From: Nitrosomonadales bacterium
GTDB lineage: Bacteria > Pseudomonadota > Gammaproteobacteria > Burkholderiales > Gallionellaceae
DNA length: 64,000 nt
Assembly: GCA_016716325.1 (NCBI GenBank)
Contig: JADJWO010000001.1
Span: forward strand, 310,001-374,000
Reading direction: 5' to 3'
In this document: positions 7,365 through 14,874 of the stretch, in pieces
Numbering within the stretch: the stretch's first letter is position 1
How the letters are laid out: each line of letters begins with the position of its first letter
Notes under the pieces: model-generated
Databases searched by the model: none
The model's input: only the letters and a program-made list of their open reading frames with translations
What the model was told of the DNA's origin: nothing
Translations under genes and position numbers: made by a program

Positions 7365-8188
7365 GGATTAAAGGGGTCAGCATCACAATACTTTCTAAAC
7401 AGCCATGCCACGTCGCCCGCGCATTAAGTTAGCCGATGTACCGCAGCACGTCGTGCAGCGCGGAATCAATCGCGAGCCGTGCTTCTTTGCCGAGGAGGAC
7501 TATCACTGTTACCTCCACTGGCTAAAGAAATCGGCTGCCGATTGGCACTGTGCCATTCACGCCTATGTGCTGATGACCAACCATGTGCATTTGCTGCTGA
7601 CTTCGGAAAAGCCGGACGGGATTGCCAAGCTGATGCAATCCATCGGGCGACGCTACGTGCAATACATCAACCGCAGCTATCACCGCACAGGCAGCTTGTG
7701 GGAAGGGCGATTCAAATCCGGTCTGGTCCAGGTAGAAGAATATCTGCTGACCTGTATGCGCTACATCGAACTCAATCCGGTGCGCGCAAACATGGTGAAT
7801 GACCCGGCGCAGTATCGCTGGTCAAGCTATCGGCACAACGGTTTGGGGCAGGTGGATGAACGCATCGCGCCGCACCCGCTATACCTTGAGTTGGGAAAGA
7901 ATGAAGGTGACAGGCTGGCTGCCTATCGCGCGCTGTTTCGCAGTGAACTGGATGATGAGGCATTAGCAGACATACGCCTCGCACTGGCACAGGGTCAGCC
8001 GCTGGGGAGTGAGCGGTTCAGCGAGATGATGTGTGCTGCTGTTGGCGTGAGGCGTGCGCAAAGAAGGCCGGGTAGGCCGATAGTCAAGCACGAGCAGAGT
8101 GAGCAAATTGAGGATCAATCTGATTTTGGATTTTGAACAGGAGACGAGAAATGCAAAAACAGAATGCAAAGCTGAGCCCTTTAACTGC
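7365..8188 (+). mobile_element. RAYT transposon, copy 2
   Basis: The left end (TTAAAGGGGTCAGCATCAC at 7368-7386) is as in copy 1. The right end (AATGCAAAGCTGAGCCCTTT, 8163-8182) has diverged. The interior, about 750 bases, is almost identical to copy 1. It lies within remains of an RTX gene. Confidence 0.75.
7405..8136 (+). CDS. REP-associated tyrosine transposase (Y1/HUH), copy 2
   Basis: A 243-residue transposase with the same protein sequence as the copy at 2430: HUH histidines 60 and 62 and putative tyrosine 120 in the YIELNPVRA motif. Both genes keep the same leader (CACAATACTTTCTAAACAGCC), which belongs to the element. Having two intact copies 5 kb apart makes the segment between them liable to deletion by homologous recombination. 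Confidence 0.92.
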   Translation: MPRRPRIKLADVPQHVVQRGINREPCFFAEEDYHCYLHWLKKSAADWHCAIHAYVLMTNHVHLLLTSEKPDGIAKLMQSIGRRYVQYINRSYHRTGSLWEGRFKSGLVQVEEYLLTCMRYIELNPVRANMVNDPAQYRWSSYRHNGLGQVDERIAPHPLYLELGKNEGDRLAAYRALFRSELDDEALADIRLALAQGQPLGSERFSEMMCAAVGVRRAQRRPGRPIVKHEQSEQIEDQSDFGF

Positions 8189-8240
8189 TTTAACTGATAT
8201 CGACACGATGGCAGGCGGTGCGGGCAACGACCGCTTTTCA
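8151..8240 (+). pseudogene. RTX remnant fused to the RAYT right end
   Basis: From the ATG in the transposon right end the frame reads MQKQNAKLSPL and then DIDTMAGGAGNDRF, a classic nonapeptide of the RTX beta-roll. The frame stays open further only because it runs antisense through the toxin-antitoxin genes; that part has no protein-like features. I read it as the far side of the RTX gene interrupted at 7363. Confidence 0.55.
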
Positions 8241-8252
8241 ACTAAAACGGCT

Positions 8253-8651
8253 TTAGTTGCCCAATTTCTCCCAGCACACTCTAGGCGAAATAATGGGCAG
8301 ATCATCCACCACTTTAAGTCCCAGCAGCTCGGCATCACCCGTGACAAAATAATCCACGTCAACCTGCAATGCACAGGCAATAATCCACGGATCATCCACG
8401 TCACGAATCGGCAGCACAGGTGCAGCGGCTTGGGCCGGAATCACCCGCAACAACCGCAACTCGGCCTCGACTTTAATCAGCAACTCGCTCTTAGCGCGAA
8501 ACTTGCGCTGCAAAATATCCAGCACCTCCATAATCACGGGTTCGCCGATCACCACCTCATGCTCGGTCAACAACCGCTCATACAAATCCGCACACAGCCC
8601 GCGTGTCGCCAATGCACTGACCACCACGTTGGTGTCCAAAAACACTTTCAC
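8253..8651 (-). CDS. PIN-domain toxin (putative ribonuclease)
   Basis: A 132-residue PIN protein of the 'putative toxin-antitoxin, PIN family' type. Acidic residues expected to bind Mg2+/Mn2+ are D6 (MKVFLDTNVVVSAL), E42, D86/D87 in DVDDPWIIACAL and D106 in YFVTGD. Such enzymes cut RNA when freed from their antitoxin. Its ATG overlaps the stop of the antitoxin gene by four bases, so translation is coupled. The pair is inserted between RTX remains. Confidence 0.85.
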   Translation of the reverse strand: MKVFLDTNVVVSALATRGLCADLYERLLTEHEVVIGEPVIMEVLDILQRKFRAKSELLIKVEAELRLLRVIPAQAAAPVLPIRDVDDPWIIACALQVDVDYFVTGDAELLGLKVVDDLPIISPRVCWEKLGN

Positions 8652-8866
8652 GAAATAGCCTTAAACACATCTTCGTCGGTTAAAAATCCACTCTGTTCGG
8701 CGAGCGGCATGACCTCATTACGCACTGAGCGAAACCGCGTCAAGGCTAGTTGGCGGCGCAGTGCCTCGCGCACAATATCGCCTTTGGGGCGGTGTGCAGC
8801 CAAGGCCGCCTGCGTAAGTTCACGTTCCAGCGCATCATCAATACGAATACTTAACGTAGCACTCAT
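8648..8866 (-). CDS. Ribbon-helix-helix antitoxin
   Basis: 72 residues starting MSATLSIRIDDALER. This start is preferred to one 36 bases upstream because GGAGGT lies 4 bases before it. The N-terminal beta strand and two helices fit an RHH DNA-binding fold; the C-terminal part (FLTDEDVFKAIS) would wrap the PIN toxin. It is expected to autoregulate the operon. An inverted AT-rich stretch (TTAAGTGTGCTTAA, 8880-8893) just upstream is a plausible operator. Confidence 0.82.
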   Translation of the reverse strand: MSATLSIRIDDALERELTQAALAAHRPKGDIVREALRRQLALTRFRSVRNEVMPLAEQSGFLTDEDVFKAIS

Positions 8867-8879
8867 GGCAACCTCCAGA

Positions 8880-8893
8880 TTAAGTGTGCTTAA
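8880..8893 (-). promoter_or_regulatory. Possible operator of the toxin-antitoxin operon
   Basis: TTAAGTGTGCTTAA is a near-perfect palindrome lying 14 bases before the antitoxin ATG. RHH antitoxins usually bind such sites. Its function here is inferred from position only. Confidence 0.4.
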
Positions 8894-8902
8894 TTGTAAC
8901 AC

Positions 8903-9040
8903 GGTGAATAACTCCGGGCGAAGCGACTATGTTTTTTTGGGGAAGACCCCTGCGGTCTTGCTCGGCGGCGATGCTACAAATGATTCTGAATGGAGGAACG
9001 CAGCATGAGAACCCATCAACTGTGGCTGAAGCAAATTACC
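8903..9040 (+). pseudogene. RTX tail plus start of a second lipoprotein copy
   Basis: The frame ending TGA at 9006-9008 closes with GDATNDSEWRNAA, comparable to the WRVAA end at 3311. The stop overlaps an ATG (9005) that opens MRTHQLWLKQ, a relative of the MKTIHLWIKR start of the lipoprotein at 3310. The homology ends after about 12 codons, where a RAYT fragment begins. This shows that the order 'RTX gene then lipoprotein gene' occurred at least twice. Confidence 0.5.
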
Positions 9041-9143
9041 ACGATTAGCCGACATTCCGCAGCACGTCGTGCAGCGCGGAATCAATCGCGAGCCGTGTTT
9101 TTTCGCCGAGGAGGATTACCACTGCTACCTCCACTGGTTGCAC
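9040..9143 (+). pseudogene. RAYT transposase fragment (older copy)
   Basis: About 100 bases matching codons 9-41 of the transposase (ADVPQHVVQRGINREPCFFAEEDYH region), with several substitutions compared with the two intact copies and no start or end. It derives from an earlier insertion. Confidence 0.75.
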
Positions 9144-9145
9144 AA

Positions 9146-9178
9146 ACTAAAGGGGTCAGCATGAGCTAACCCCTTTAA
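9146..9178 (+). repeat. Head-to-head RAYT termini
   Basis: ACTAAAGGGGTCAGCATG is followed directly by AGCTAACCCCTTTAATTC, i.e. a left and a right end with nothing between them. This makes a 30-base imperfect palindrome of REP type. Confidence 0.7.
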
Positions 9179-9200
9179 TTCAATGGTTGAATTCTCAACC

Positions 9201-9235
9201 GAAAGAGAAACAGGCGGCATGGCCCCCCGCCTGTT
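9201..9235 (-). terminator. Probable terminator of the Mbx-like operon
   Basis: On the minus strand AACAGGCGG and CCGCCTGTT form a 9-bp stem around a GC-rich loop, followed by TTCTCTTTC. It lies 55 bases beyond the last gene of the operon. The T run is interrupted, so efficiency is uncertain. Confidence 0.55.
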
Positions 9236-9289
9236 GGAGGACAAAAAACCGGGGGGAGGTCATTTCAGGTTTGAAACTATCCGGTTGGG

Positions 9290-9805
9290 CTATACGCCAC
9301 CGCCACGGTGCACAGTGGCGTAATAGATTTTTTCCAGCTCCAGCTTGTGCTTGGTCTCTTCGCTGGCAAGATACTGGAACAGATCGCGGATCGGGCCGGG
9401 CGGCGTGGTTTCCGCCAACTCGCCGTAATGCATCATCGCGGCATGTTCGCGCCCCATCGCATATTGCAGCACGGCCTGGTCGTCCGGTTGTTCGCCCAGG
9501 TTGGGCAGATGCAGGCAATCCGAAAACTTGCTGTCACTGGCGGGGCGTTCGATCTCGACCTTGACCTGTTCGGCGATGTCGGCACGTTGAGACATCGCGC
9601 TGAACAGGTCGAAGTGAACCTGCTCTTCCGCCGCCAGTTCCTCGACCAGATAGCGGATGCGCTTGCTCACCTTGGGAATCATCGAACTGTAGAAGTCGCG
9701 GGCACTTTTCTCGAACCCGGTCGCCACTTCCAGGATTTCCCGCAATGTCGTCTTGCCGCGCAAGCGCTCGATGCCGTGCGCGGTTCCTTCTCCGGTTTGC
9801 GTCAT
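9290..9805 (-). CDS. Ferritin-like / rubrerythrin-type diiron protein
   Basis: A 171-residue four-helix protein. The diiron pattern is E32 in GFEKSARDFY, EEQVH near 60-64, E in GREHAAMMHY and ETKH near 149-152. There is no rubredoxin domain. Family members act in peroxide reduction or iron handling. It is the last gene of the respiratory operon and overlaps the fusion flavoprotein gene by four bases, so it is made with the complex. A role in protecting its iron-sulfur clusters or in electron transfer is a guess. Confidence 0.8.
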   Translation of the reverse strand: MTQTGEGTAHGIERLRGKTTLREILEVATGFEKSARDFYSSMIPKVSKRIRYLVEELAAEEQVHFDLFSAMSQRADIAEQVKVEIERPASDSKFSDCLHLPNLGEQPDDQAVLQYAMGREHAAMMHYGELAETTPPGPIRDLFQYLASEETKHKLELEKIYYATVHRGGGV

Positions 9806-11601
9806 GTCGTTTGCTCCTTGATGGTGATCGCTTCATGGATGCTGGCTGCGACGCGGTGACCGTCGGCTACGGCTGTCACGACATCCGGGCCGCGTACCAT
9901 GTCACCGGCTGCCCACAGCCAGTGTTCGCTGGTGCGCCCGCCCGCATCGATCTGCAAGCGGCCGCGATTCCAGGCCAGTTGTTCGGTCAGTGCATCACCC
10001 AGCAGGCTGGCATCGGTCATCTGGCCGATGGCCTCGACCACCATTGATCCCGCGTGGAACTGCTCATCGCTCTCATCATAGCTGGGTGCGAAGCGGCCCT
10101 GTTCGTCGAAGATGGCCTTGACGCGCCAGGTTCGCAGTCCCGTGACCCTGTCATTTTCCACGACCACTTGCTGCGGGCCGCGCGCGTCGAGGATGACGAC
10201 ACCTTCTTCGCCGGCTTCCTTGACCTCGTCCGGATCGGCGAGGAAGTGGGCACGATCCTCGAGTGCGGTCAGCGTCACCTGCACCTGGCCGTAAGCCTTC
10301 TTCTGCAAACGGGCCAGTGTGCGTGCGATGTCCATCGCGACGTTGCCGCCACCGATCACCACCGCCTGGCGCGGCGTGCCGAAGTCTTCACCGGCGGTGG
10401 CCTGACGCAGCAAGTCGACGGCCTTGCGCACATCGGCATGTTCGCTACCCGGGGTGCGCGTGGCACGGCCGAGTTGCAGGCCGAGGGCGAGCAGCACCGC
10501 GTCGTGGGTGTTGTGCAGTTCGTCCAGCGTGATGTCCCGACCGATACGCACATTGCAACGGATATCCACACCAAGCGAGCGGATCACATCGATATCCTGA
10601 TCGATGCGTGCATACGGCAGCCGGTATTCGGGAATACCCCAGCGTGTCATCCCGCCCGGTTTATCCAGTGCCTCGAAGACCGTGACGCTGTGTCCCAGTT
10701 TGGCCAGATCGAAGGCGGCAGTGAGGCCGGCCGGTCCGGCGCCGATGATGGCGATCTTCCTGCCGGTGTTGGCTTCGGGTTTGCCGACGACCGTGCGGAT
10801 CTGCTCGGGGGTGACCTGATCCATGATGTGGCGCTTGAGCCAGCGGATGGCGATGGGGTCGCCTTCGTGGCGCGAGGCACAGGTGGTTTCGCACTTGTGC
10901 GTGCAGACGCTGCCGCAGACGCCCGAGAATGGATTGGTGTCGTAAAGCAGTTCGACCCCGCGCAAATAGTCGCCGTCGCGCACGGCAGCGATGTAGTCGG
11001 GGATCGCCATGTGGGTCGGACAGGTGGCGACACACAGGCCGCAGGCGACGCAACGGTCGGCTTCCAGTCGTGCCTGTTCGATGGAGTAGCCTTCGACGAT
11101 CTCGGCAAACGATTCGATGCGTGTCTCGGGTTCCATCTCGCCCATGTCCACGCGCGCTTCCGCCATCAGACGATGGCCTTCGGGACGGTAGTAGCCCAGT
11201 TCGGCGTTGTCCCAGTCCTTTTTGTCCACGCCCGGCGTGAAGCGGTAGGCATCGGGATCGCTCTCCACCCAGGTATAGGCATTGGACATGGTGAGCGACT
11301 TGGTCATGCAGACGTCGACGCACAGCGCGCACCAGCAGCAACGGCCGTAGTCGATGCGCGGACGCAGACCCGAATCGCCCTGTTTCGTCGGGATGCCCTC
11401 GACTGGAACCATGTCGATGGCGCCGTTCTGGCAGATCGTCTCGCAGGTGCCGCAACCGATGCACTTCTCGATGTCGTTCTGGTGGAAACCGCGATAGCGC
11501 GGCGCGCCGGGCCGGTCGTTGATCGGATCGAGGATCGTCACCGGATCGCGGAACAGGTTCTTCCACGCGGTAAAAGGGGAAAGGACGTCACGTACACTCA
11601 T
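9802..11601 (-). CDS. Ferredoxin (NuoI/MbxN-like) fused to a GltD/NfnB-like FAD oxidoreductase
   Basis: A 599-residue fusion. Residues 40-100 carry two [4Fe-4S] motifs as in NuoI (C47/50/53/57 and C88/91/94/98). Residues 180-245 hold the double-cysteine helical domain of glutamate synthase small subunit relatives (C184/187/190/194 and C229/233/237/241). From 282 on there is an FAD Rossmann fold (IAIIGAGPAGLTAA) and a second nucleotide-binding fold (VVIGGGNVAMDIA, 414-426) for NAD(P)H, ending with the GD motif WAAGDMVRGPDVV. It replaces both the separate NuoI subunit and the NADH input module, so it should pass electrons between NAD(P)(H) and the NuoB-like subunit. The direction is unknown. 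Confidence 0.85.
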   Translation of the reverse strand: MSVRDVLSPFTAWKNLFRDPVTILDPINDRPGAPRYRGFHQNDIEKCIGCGTCETICQNGAIDMVPVEGIPTKQGDSGLRPRIDYGRCCWCALCVDVCMTKSLTMSNAYTWVESDPDAYRFTPGVDKKDWDNAELGYYRPEGHRLMAEARVDMGEMEPETRIESFAEIVEGYSIEQARLEADRCVACGLCVATCPTHMAIPDYIAAVRDGDYLRGVELLYDTNPFSGVCGSVCTHKCETTCASRHEGDPIAIRWLKRHIMDQVTPEQIRTVVGKPEANTGRKIAIIGAGPAGLTAAFDLAKLGHSVTVFEALDKPGGMTRWGIPEYRLPYARIDQDIDVIRSLGVDIRCNVRIGRDITLDELHNTHDAVLLALGLQLGRATRTPGSEHADVRKAVDLLRQATAGEDFGTPRQAVVIGGGNVAMDIARTLARLQKKAYGQVQVTLTALEDRAHFLADPDEVKEAGEEGVVILDARGPQQVVVENDRVTGLRTWRVKAIFDEQGRFAPSYDESDEQFHAGSMVVEAIGQMTDASLLGDALTEQLAWNRGRLQIDAGGRTSEHWLWAAGDMVRGPDVVTAVADGHRVAASIHEAITIKEQTT

Positions 11602-11603
11602 GG

Positions 11604-12779
11604 CTATCTCTCAATCTCCGGCGGATAGGTGTGCAACGACACCATCAGCGCGGCGACATCGGCAATATTCAGGTTCACGATCATCCGTTCCAGCAACGCC
11701 ATGGCGTGGGTGTAGGAAGGCCCGCGCACATTGACGCGGCGCGGATAACCGCTGCCGTCGGTGACCAGGTAGTAGCCGTACTCGCCGCGCGAACATTCGC
11801 CGCGGATATAGGTTTCGCCGCGCGGGATCTTCCAGTGCAGCACGTTCGGGACGGTGGCCATCAGCGGGCCGCTGCGCGGCATTTTGGCAAGGATCTGGCG
11901 CACCAGATCGACGGACACCAAGACATCGCGGCGGCGCACATCGGCACGGGTATAGATGTCGGAGTCATGACCGATCACCGGCTCGAAATCGAGCTGTGGA
12001 TAGACAAGGTAGGGCTGATCCTTGCGCACATCCTTGGCCACGCCGGCGGCACGCGCATTCGGCCCGGTGACACCGTACGACTCCAGCCACGACGGATCGA
12101 TGACACCCACGCCGATGGTGCGTTTCTTGAACACGGCGTTGCAGAACATCACCTCGTAGACATCCTGCATCGTGCTTTCGATCTCGCGCAGGGTCTCTTC
12201 CATGCGTTTCTCGAAGCCGTCTGGCAGACCGTCGCGGACGCCGCCGGGCAGGATGAACATGTGGTAGATACGCGCGCCGGTGAGCTCCTCGAAGCGGTCG
12301 AGCATCAGGTCGCGGACGTAGGTGGTCCATTGGCCGATGACGCCCAATCCCAGGGCACCGGCCTGACCGCCGAGGTACATCATGTAGCTGTTGATGCGCC
12401 CCATCTCGAGGATCAGGGTGCGTATCCAGTCGGCGCGCTCCGGCGACTGGATACCGGCAAGTTCCTCGACAGCGGCGGCATAGCAGTATTCGTTGAAATC
12501 CGGCTCGGGCACGCAGATGCGGCAGACGATGGGGAAGCACTGGATGAAGGTGCGGCGCTCCATCAGTTTCTCGAAACCGCGGTGCAGGTAGCCGACGTGG
12601 GTCTTGCCTTCCACCACTTCGTCGCCACAGACGGTGAGTTCCACCGACATGTTGCCGGTGATGCCGGGATGGTTCGGTCCCTGCCAGAGTTTCAGGTACT
12701 TGCCCGAGGTCAGGTCGATGTCGAGCGTGCCGTCGGCTTTGCGGGCGGGGTACTGGCTGCGGTCTGGAACGTAGCTCAT
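11604..12779 (-). CDS. NuoD/MbxL-like large subunit
   Basis: A 391-residue homologue of the 49-kDa complex I subunit and [NiFe]-hydrogenase large subunit, including HVGYLHRGFEKLMERRT (61-77). The hydrogenase-type distal cysteine pair is missing; the C-terminus ends HTYPPEIER. Only one pair, C86 and C89 (VCRIC), is present at the place of the proximal motif. The complex I quinone-site histidine loop (HPSTHG) reads HPGITG. So neither a NiFe site nor the normal quinone pocket is evident, as in Mbx/MBS-type complexes. The gene overlaps the NuoC-like gene by four bases. Confidence 0.88.
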   Translation of the reverse strand: MSYVPDRSQYPARKADGTLDIDLTSGKYLKLWQGPNHPGITGNMSVELTVCGDEVVEGKTHVGYLHRGFEKLMERRTFIQCFPIVCRICVPEPDFNEYCYAAAVEELAGIQSPERADWIRTLILEMGRINSYMMYLGGQAGALGLGVIGQWTTYVRDLMLDRFEELTGARIYHMFILPGGVRDGLPDGFEKRMEETLREIESTMQDVYEVMFCNAVFKKRTIGVGVIDPSWLESYGVTGPNARAAGVAKDVRKDQPYLVYPQLDFEPVIGHDSDIYTRADVRRRDVLVSVDLVRQILAKMPRSGPLMATVPNVLHWKIPRGETYIRGECSRGEYGYYLVTDGSGYPRRVNVRGPSYTHAMALLERMIVNLNIADVAALMVSLHTYPPEIER

Positions 12780-13309
12780 GTTGTTCCGTCCGGGTAGAGT
12801 TGCTGTTTCATGTGCTGTGCCGGGTCGCGGGTCTCGCGTCCCGGACGCTGCCTGTAGTTTTCATCTGAATATTTCAGGGTGTCGAAGTCGCGCCGGTACG
12901 GCGGGATATCGTTCCAGCCCTCCAGGATGAATTCCTCCTCGATGCGCGGACTGCCGGGAAAGTCGATGCCGAACATCTCGCGCAGTTCGCGCTGATAGGT
13001 GGCCGCGGTGGGCCATATCTCATGGATGCTGTGCATTGTCGCGGCATCGCGCGGGATCATCACCCGCACGCCGATGTCGTAGGCCTTGCCCCGATTCGAC
13101 AGCAGATAGGTGAGCTGGAACTGCCCTTCCTCCAGCCAGTCGACGGCGGTCAGCAGGATGAGATGGCTAAAGCCTTCATGATCGCGCAGATGCAGCAATA
13201 ACGACCTGAGGTGTTCCTGCGGCACGGTGACAAAAGACAGATCAGGCCGCTGTTCGGTCAGCTCGCCGAGCGGAAACAGGTTCTTGAGTCTGGTGTGGAG
13301 TTCGTTCAT
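12776..13309 (-). CDS. NuoC/MbxK-like subunit
   Basis: A 177-residue homologue of the 30-kDa complex I subunit. The family signature is HSIHEIWPTAATYQRELREM followed by FGIDFPGSPR and, near the end, the DFDTLKYSDENYRQRPGRET tail. It is a cytoplasmic arm protein that holds the NuoD-like subunit. It begins 9 bases after the NuoB-like gene ends and overlaps the NuoD-like start (ATGA). Its start is well defined because a longer frame would run into that upstream gene. Confidence 0.9.
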   Translation of the reverse strand: MNELHTRLKNLFPLGELTEQRPDLSFVTVPQEHLRSLLLHLRDHEGFSHLILLTAVDWLEEGQFQLTYLLSNRGKAYDIGVRVMIPRDAATMHSIHEIWPTAATYQRELREMFGIDFPGSPRIEEEFILEGWNDIPPYRRDFDTLKYSDENYRQRPGRETRDPAQHMKQQLYPDGTT

Positions 13310-13318
13310 CTTCGATAT

Positions 13319-13960
13319 CTACCAGTTGTAATCCGGCATGTCCCAGTCGTGGATCACCCGTTTCTGGTTTTCCTTGTACCAGGCGAAATTCTCGGCATAC
13401 AGATTGGCGCCTTCGGCCTTGCCGGCACGGATGAGCTTCTTCATGTCCTGAAAACCTGCCAGCAGCGCTTCCGGGCGCGGCATGCAGCCGGCGATATAAA
13501 GATCGACCGGCAGGTAATCGTCCAGACGCTTGATGGTGTTGTAGGAATCCCAGTACATGCCGCCGTTGATGGTACAGGAGCCGAGGCCGATCACGTATTT
13601 CGGACTCTGCATCTGCTCGTACGAGCGGATCGCGCGCTTGAGCGTCTTGGTCGACAGGTAACCGGAGATGATGAGCAGGTTGGCCTGGCGCGGCGTGGGC
13701 CGCCACTGCACACCGTAGCGATAGGCATCGAAGCGCGGCGTCATCAGCGGCCGCATCTCGATGGCGCCGCAGCCGGTGCCGAAGCCGAGTATCCAGATCG
13801 ATTCGGAGCGCGCCCAGTTGAACATGTCTTCGACGATCTTGCTGTACGCCGCCGGCATGACGGTGGGTGCTGCTTCGCAGTAGTAGTCGCGCAATGGCTC
13901 GACTTCGAATTCGACTCCGTCGGGTCCTTTGACAACGCGTATTTTGAGTTCTTCCTTCAT
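13319..13960 (-). CDS. NuoB/MbxJ-like iron-sulfur subunit with an altered cluster site
   Basis: A 213-residue homologue of the subunit that holds the terminal [4Fe-4S] cluster (N2 in complex I). The expected ligands are C64 (FGTGCGAIEM), C129 (GLGSCTINGG) and C159 (AGCMPRPEAL). The second cysteine of the usual Cys-Cys or CxxC motif is replaced by Gly65. C28 is a possible extra ligand. The protein ends DWDMPDYNW. It lies six bases after the NuoH-like gene. Confidence 0.88.
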   Translation of the reverse strand: MKEELKIRVVKGPDGVEFEVEPLRDYYCEAAPTVMPAAYSKIVEDMFNWARSESIWILGFGTGCGAIEMRPLMTPRFDAYRYGVQWRPTPRQANLLIISGYLSTKTLKRAIRSYEQMQSPKYVIGLGSCTINGGMYWDSYNTIKRLDDYLPVDLYIAGCMPRPEALLAGFQDMKKLIRAGKAEGANLYAENFAWYKENQKRVIHDWDMPDYNW

Positions 13961-13966
13961 GTCATC

Positions 13967-14872
13967 TCATATCCATACGATTGAAAGAATGCCCAGCGGG
14001 ACCGCCCAGATCAGGAACCAGCGTATCGACTGCTCGACACGGAAACGCGGGAATACCACGCCGACGAAGGCAGACCACAGATAGATCAGGAATACCTTGA
14101 AGAAGAAGACAGGCCAATTGTCCGCACCGCCGAAGAACAGGTTCATGTAGATCACGATCTTGGCTATCGGGAAGATCGCGCGGTTGGTCTGCATCAGTGC
14201 GAGGTATGAGGAGTGATACTCGGTCGGCGGCCCGATCGGTATCTCCTGCGGCGCGATCACCACATCAAAGGGCGGACGCATCATCGAGCCGAGGAAACCC
14301 AGCATCGCTGCCGCAACCGCCAGCGGGTTGGTGAACAGTGTCCAGTTCAGCATGCCGCCCTGTTGCGCTGCGACGATGTCCGTCACGGACAGGGTCTGAT
14401 ACTGGAGTGCAACGGAGAACACCGCGAGCGCGAACGGCAGTTCTGCGGTGGTCACCTGAGATAACCCGCGCGTGATGCCGATGGCGGCATGGGGATGACC
14501 GCTTTCACCGGCGCCGAGCGCCATGCCGAGCGTGCCAAAGAACACGAAATACAGCGCGAGGATCAGGTCGCCGGCAAACGACAGGTTCGAGAACATGTAC
14601 GAACCGTAGATGGTGGGCACGAACAGCAACAGGCCGACCCCGCCGGACAACCGGAACACCGGGCCGAGGTAGAACATCGCGCCATGCGTGATCGACGAGC
14701 GCAGGCCGTAGTTCTTGATCATGTCGACATAGTTCTGCCAGATCGGGATGCCGTAGCGTCTGCCTGCCCGTGCGCCGATCTTCTGGATCAGTGCGCCGAG
14801 CAGAAAGCCGTAATTGACAACGATGAACAGCGTCAGCAAGGCATAGGGGATTTTCATCCAGTCGAACTGCAT
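13967..14872 (-). CDS. NuoH/MbxM-like membrane subunit
   Basis: A 301-residue protein with about eight membrane helices, homologous to complex I subunit NuoH and hydrogenase subunit HyfC/MbhM. It links the soluble arm to the antiporter arm. Signatures are QKIGARAGRRYGIPIWQNYVD (a loop near 30-50), the acidic cytoplasmic loop AELPFALAVFS and RPPFDVVIAPQEIPIGPPTE, and late RFRVEQSIRWFLIW. It is adjacent to the fused antiporter gene with a two-base gap. Confidence 0.9.
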   Translation of the reverse strand: MQFDWMKIPYALLTLFIVVNYGFLLGALIQKIGARAGRRYGIPIWQNYVDMIKNYGLRSSITHGAMFYLGPVFRLSGGVGLLLFVPTIYGSYMFSNLSFAGDLILALYFVFFGTLGMALGAGESGHPHAAIGITRGLSQVTTAELPFALAVFSVALQYQTLSVTDIVAAQQGGMLNWTLFTNPLAVAAAMLGFLGSMMRPPFDVVIAPQEIPIGPPTEYHSSYLALMQTNRAIFPIAKIVIYMNLFFGGADNWPVFFFKVFLIYLWSAFVGVVFPRFRVEQSIRWFLIWAVPLGILSIVWI

Positions 14873-14874
14873 GC

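Noticed and set aside
8133..9008. 291-codon plus-strand frame across the toxin-antitoxin pair
   Set aside because: Only its first 35 and last 20 codons look like protein (transposon end plus RTX, RTX tail). The middle is antisense to well-supported genes on the minus strand.
10054..11628. Long plus-strand open frame of 524 codons
   Set aside because: It is antisense to the ferredoxin-flavoprotein fusion, has no motif, and follows from the third-position GC bias. The minus-strand protein has clear family motifs.
11604..12779. Group 4 [NiFe]-hydrogenase large subunit
   Set aside because: The distal cysteine pair at the C-terminus is absent and no maturation genes are in the operon; it fits Mbx-like subunits better.
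11631..12797. Plus-strand open frame of 388 codons
   Set aside because: Antisense shadow of the NuoD-like gene, His/Asp-rich, without domains.
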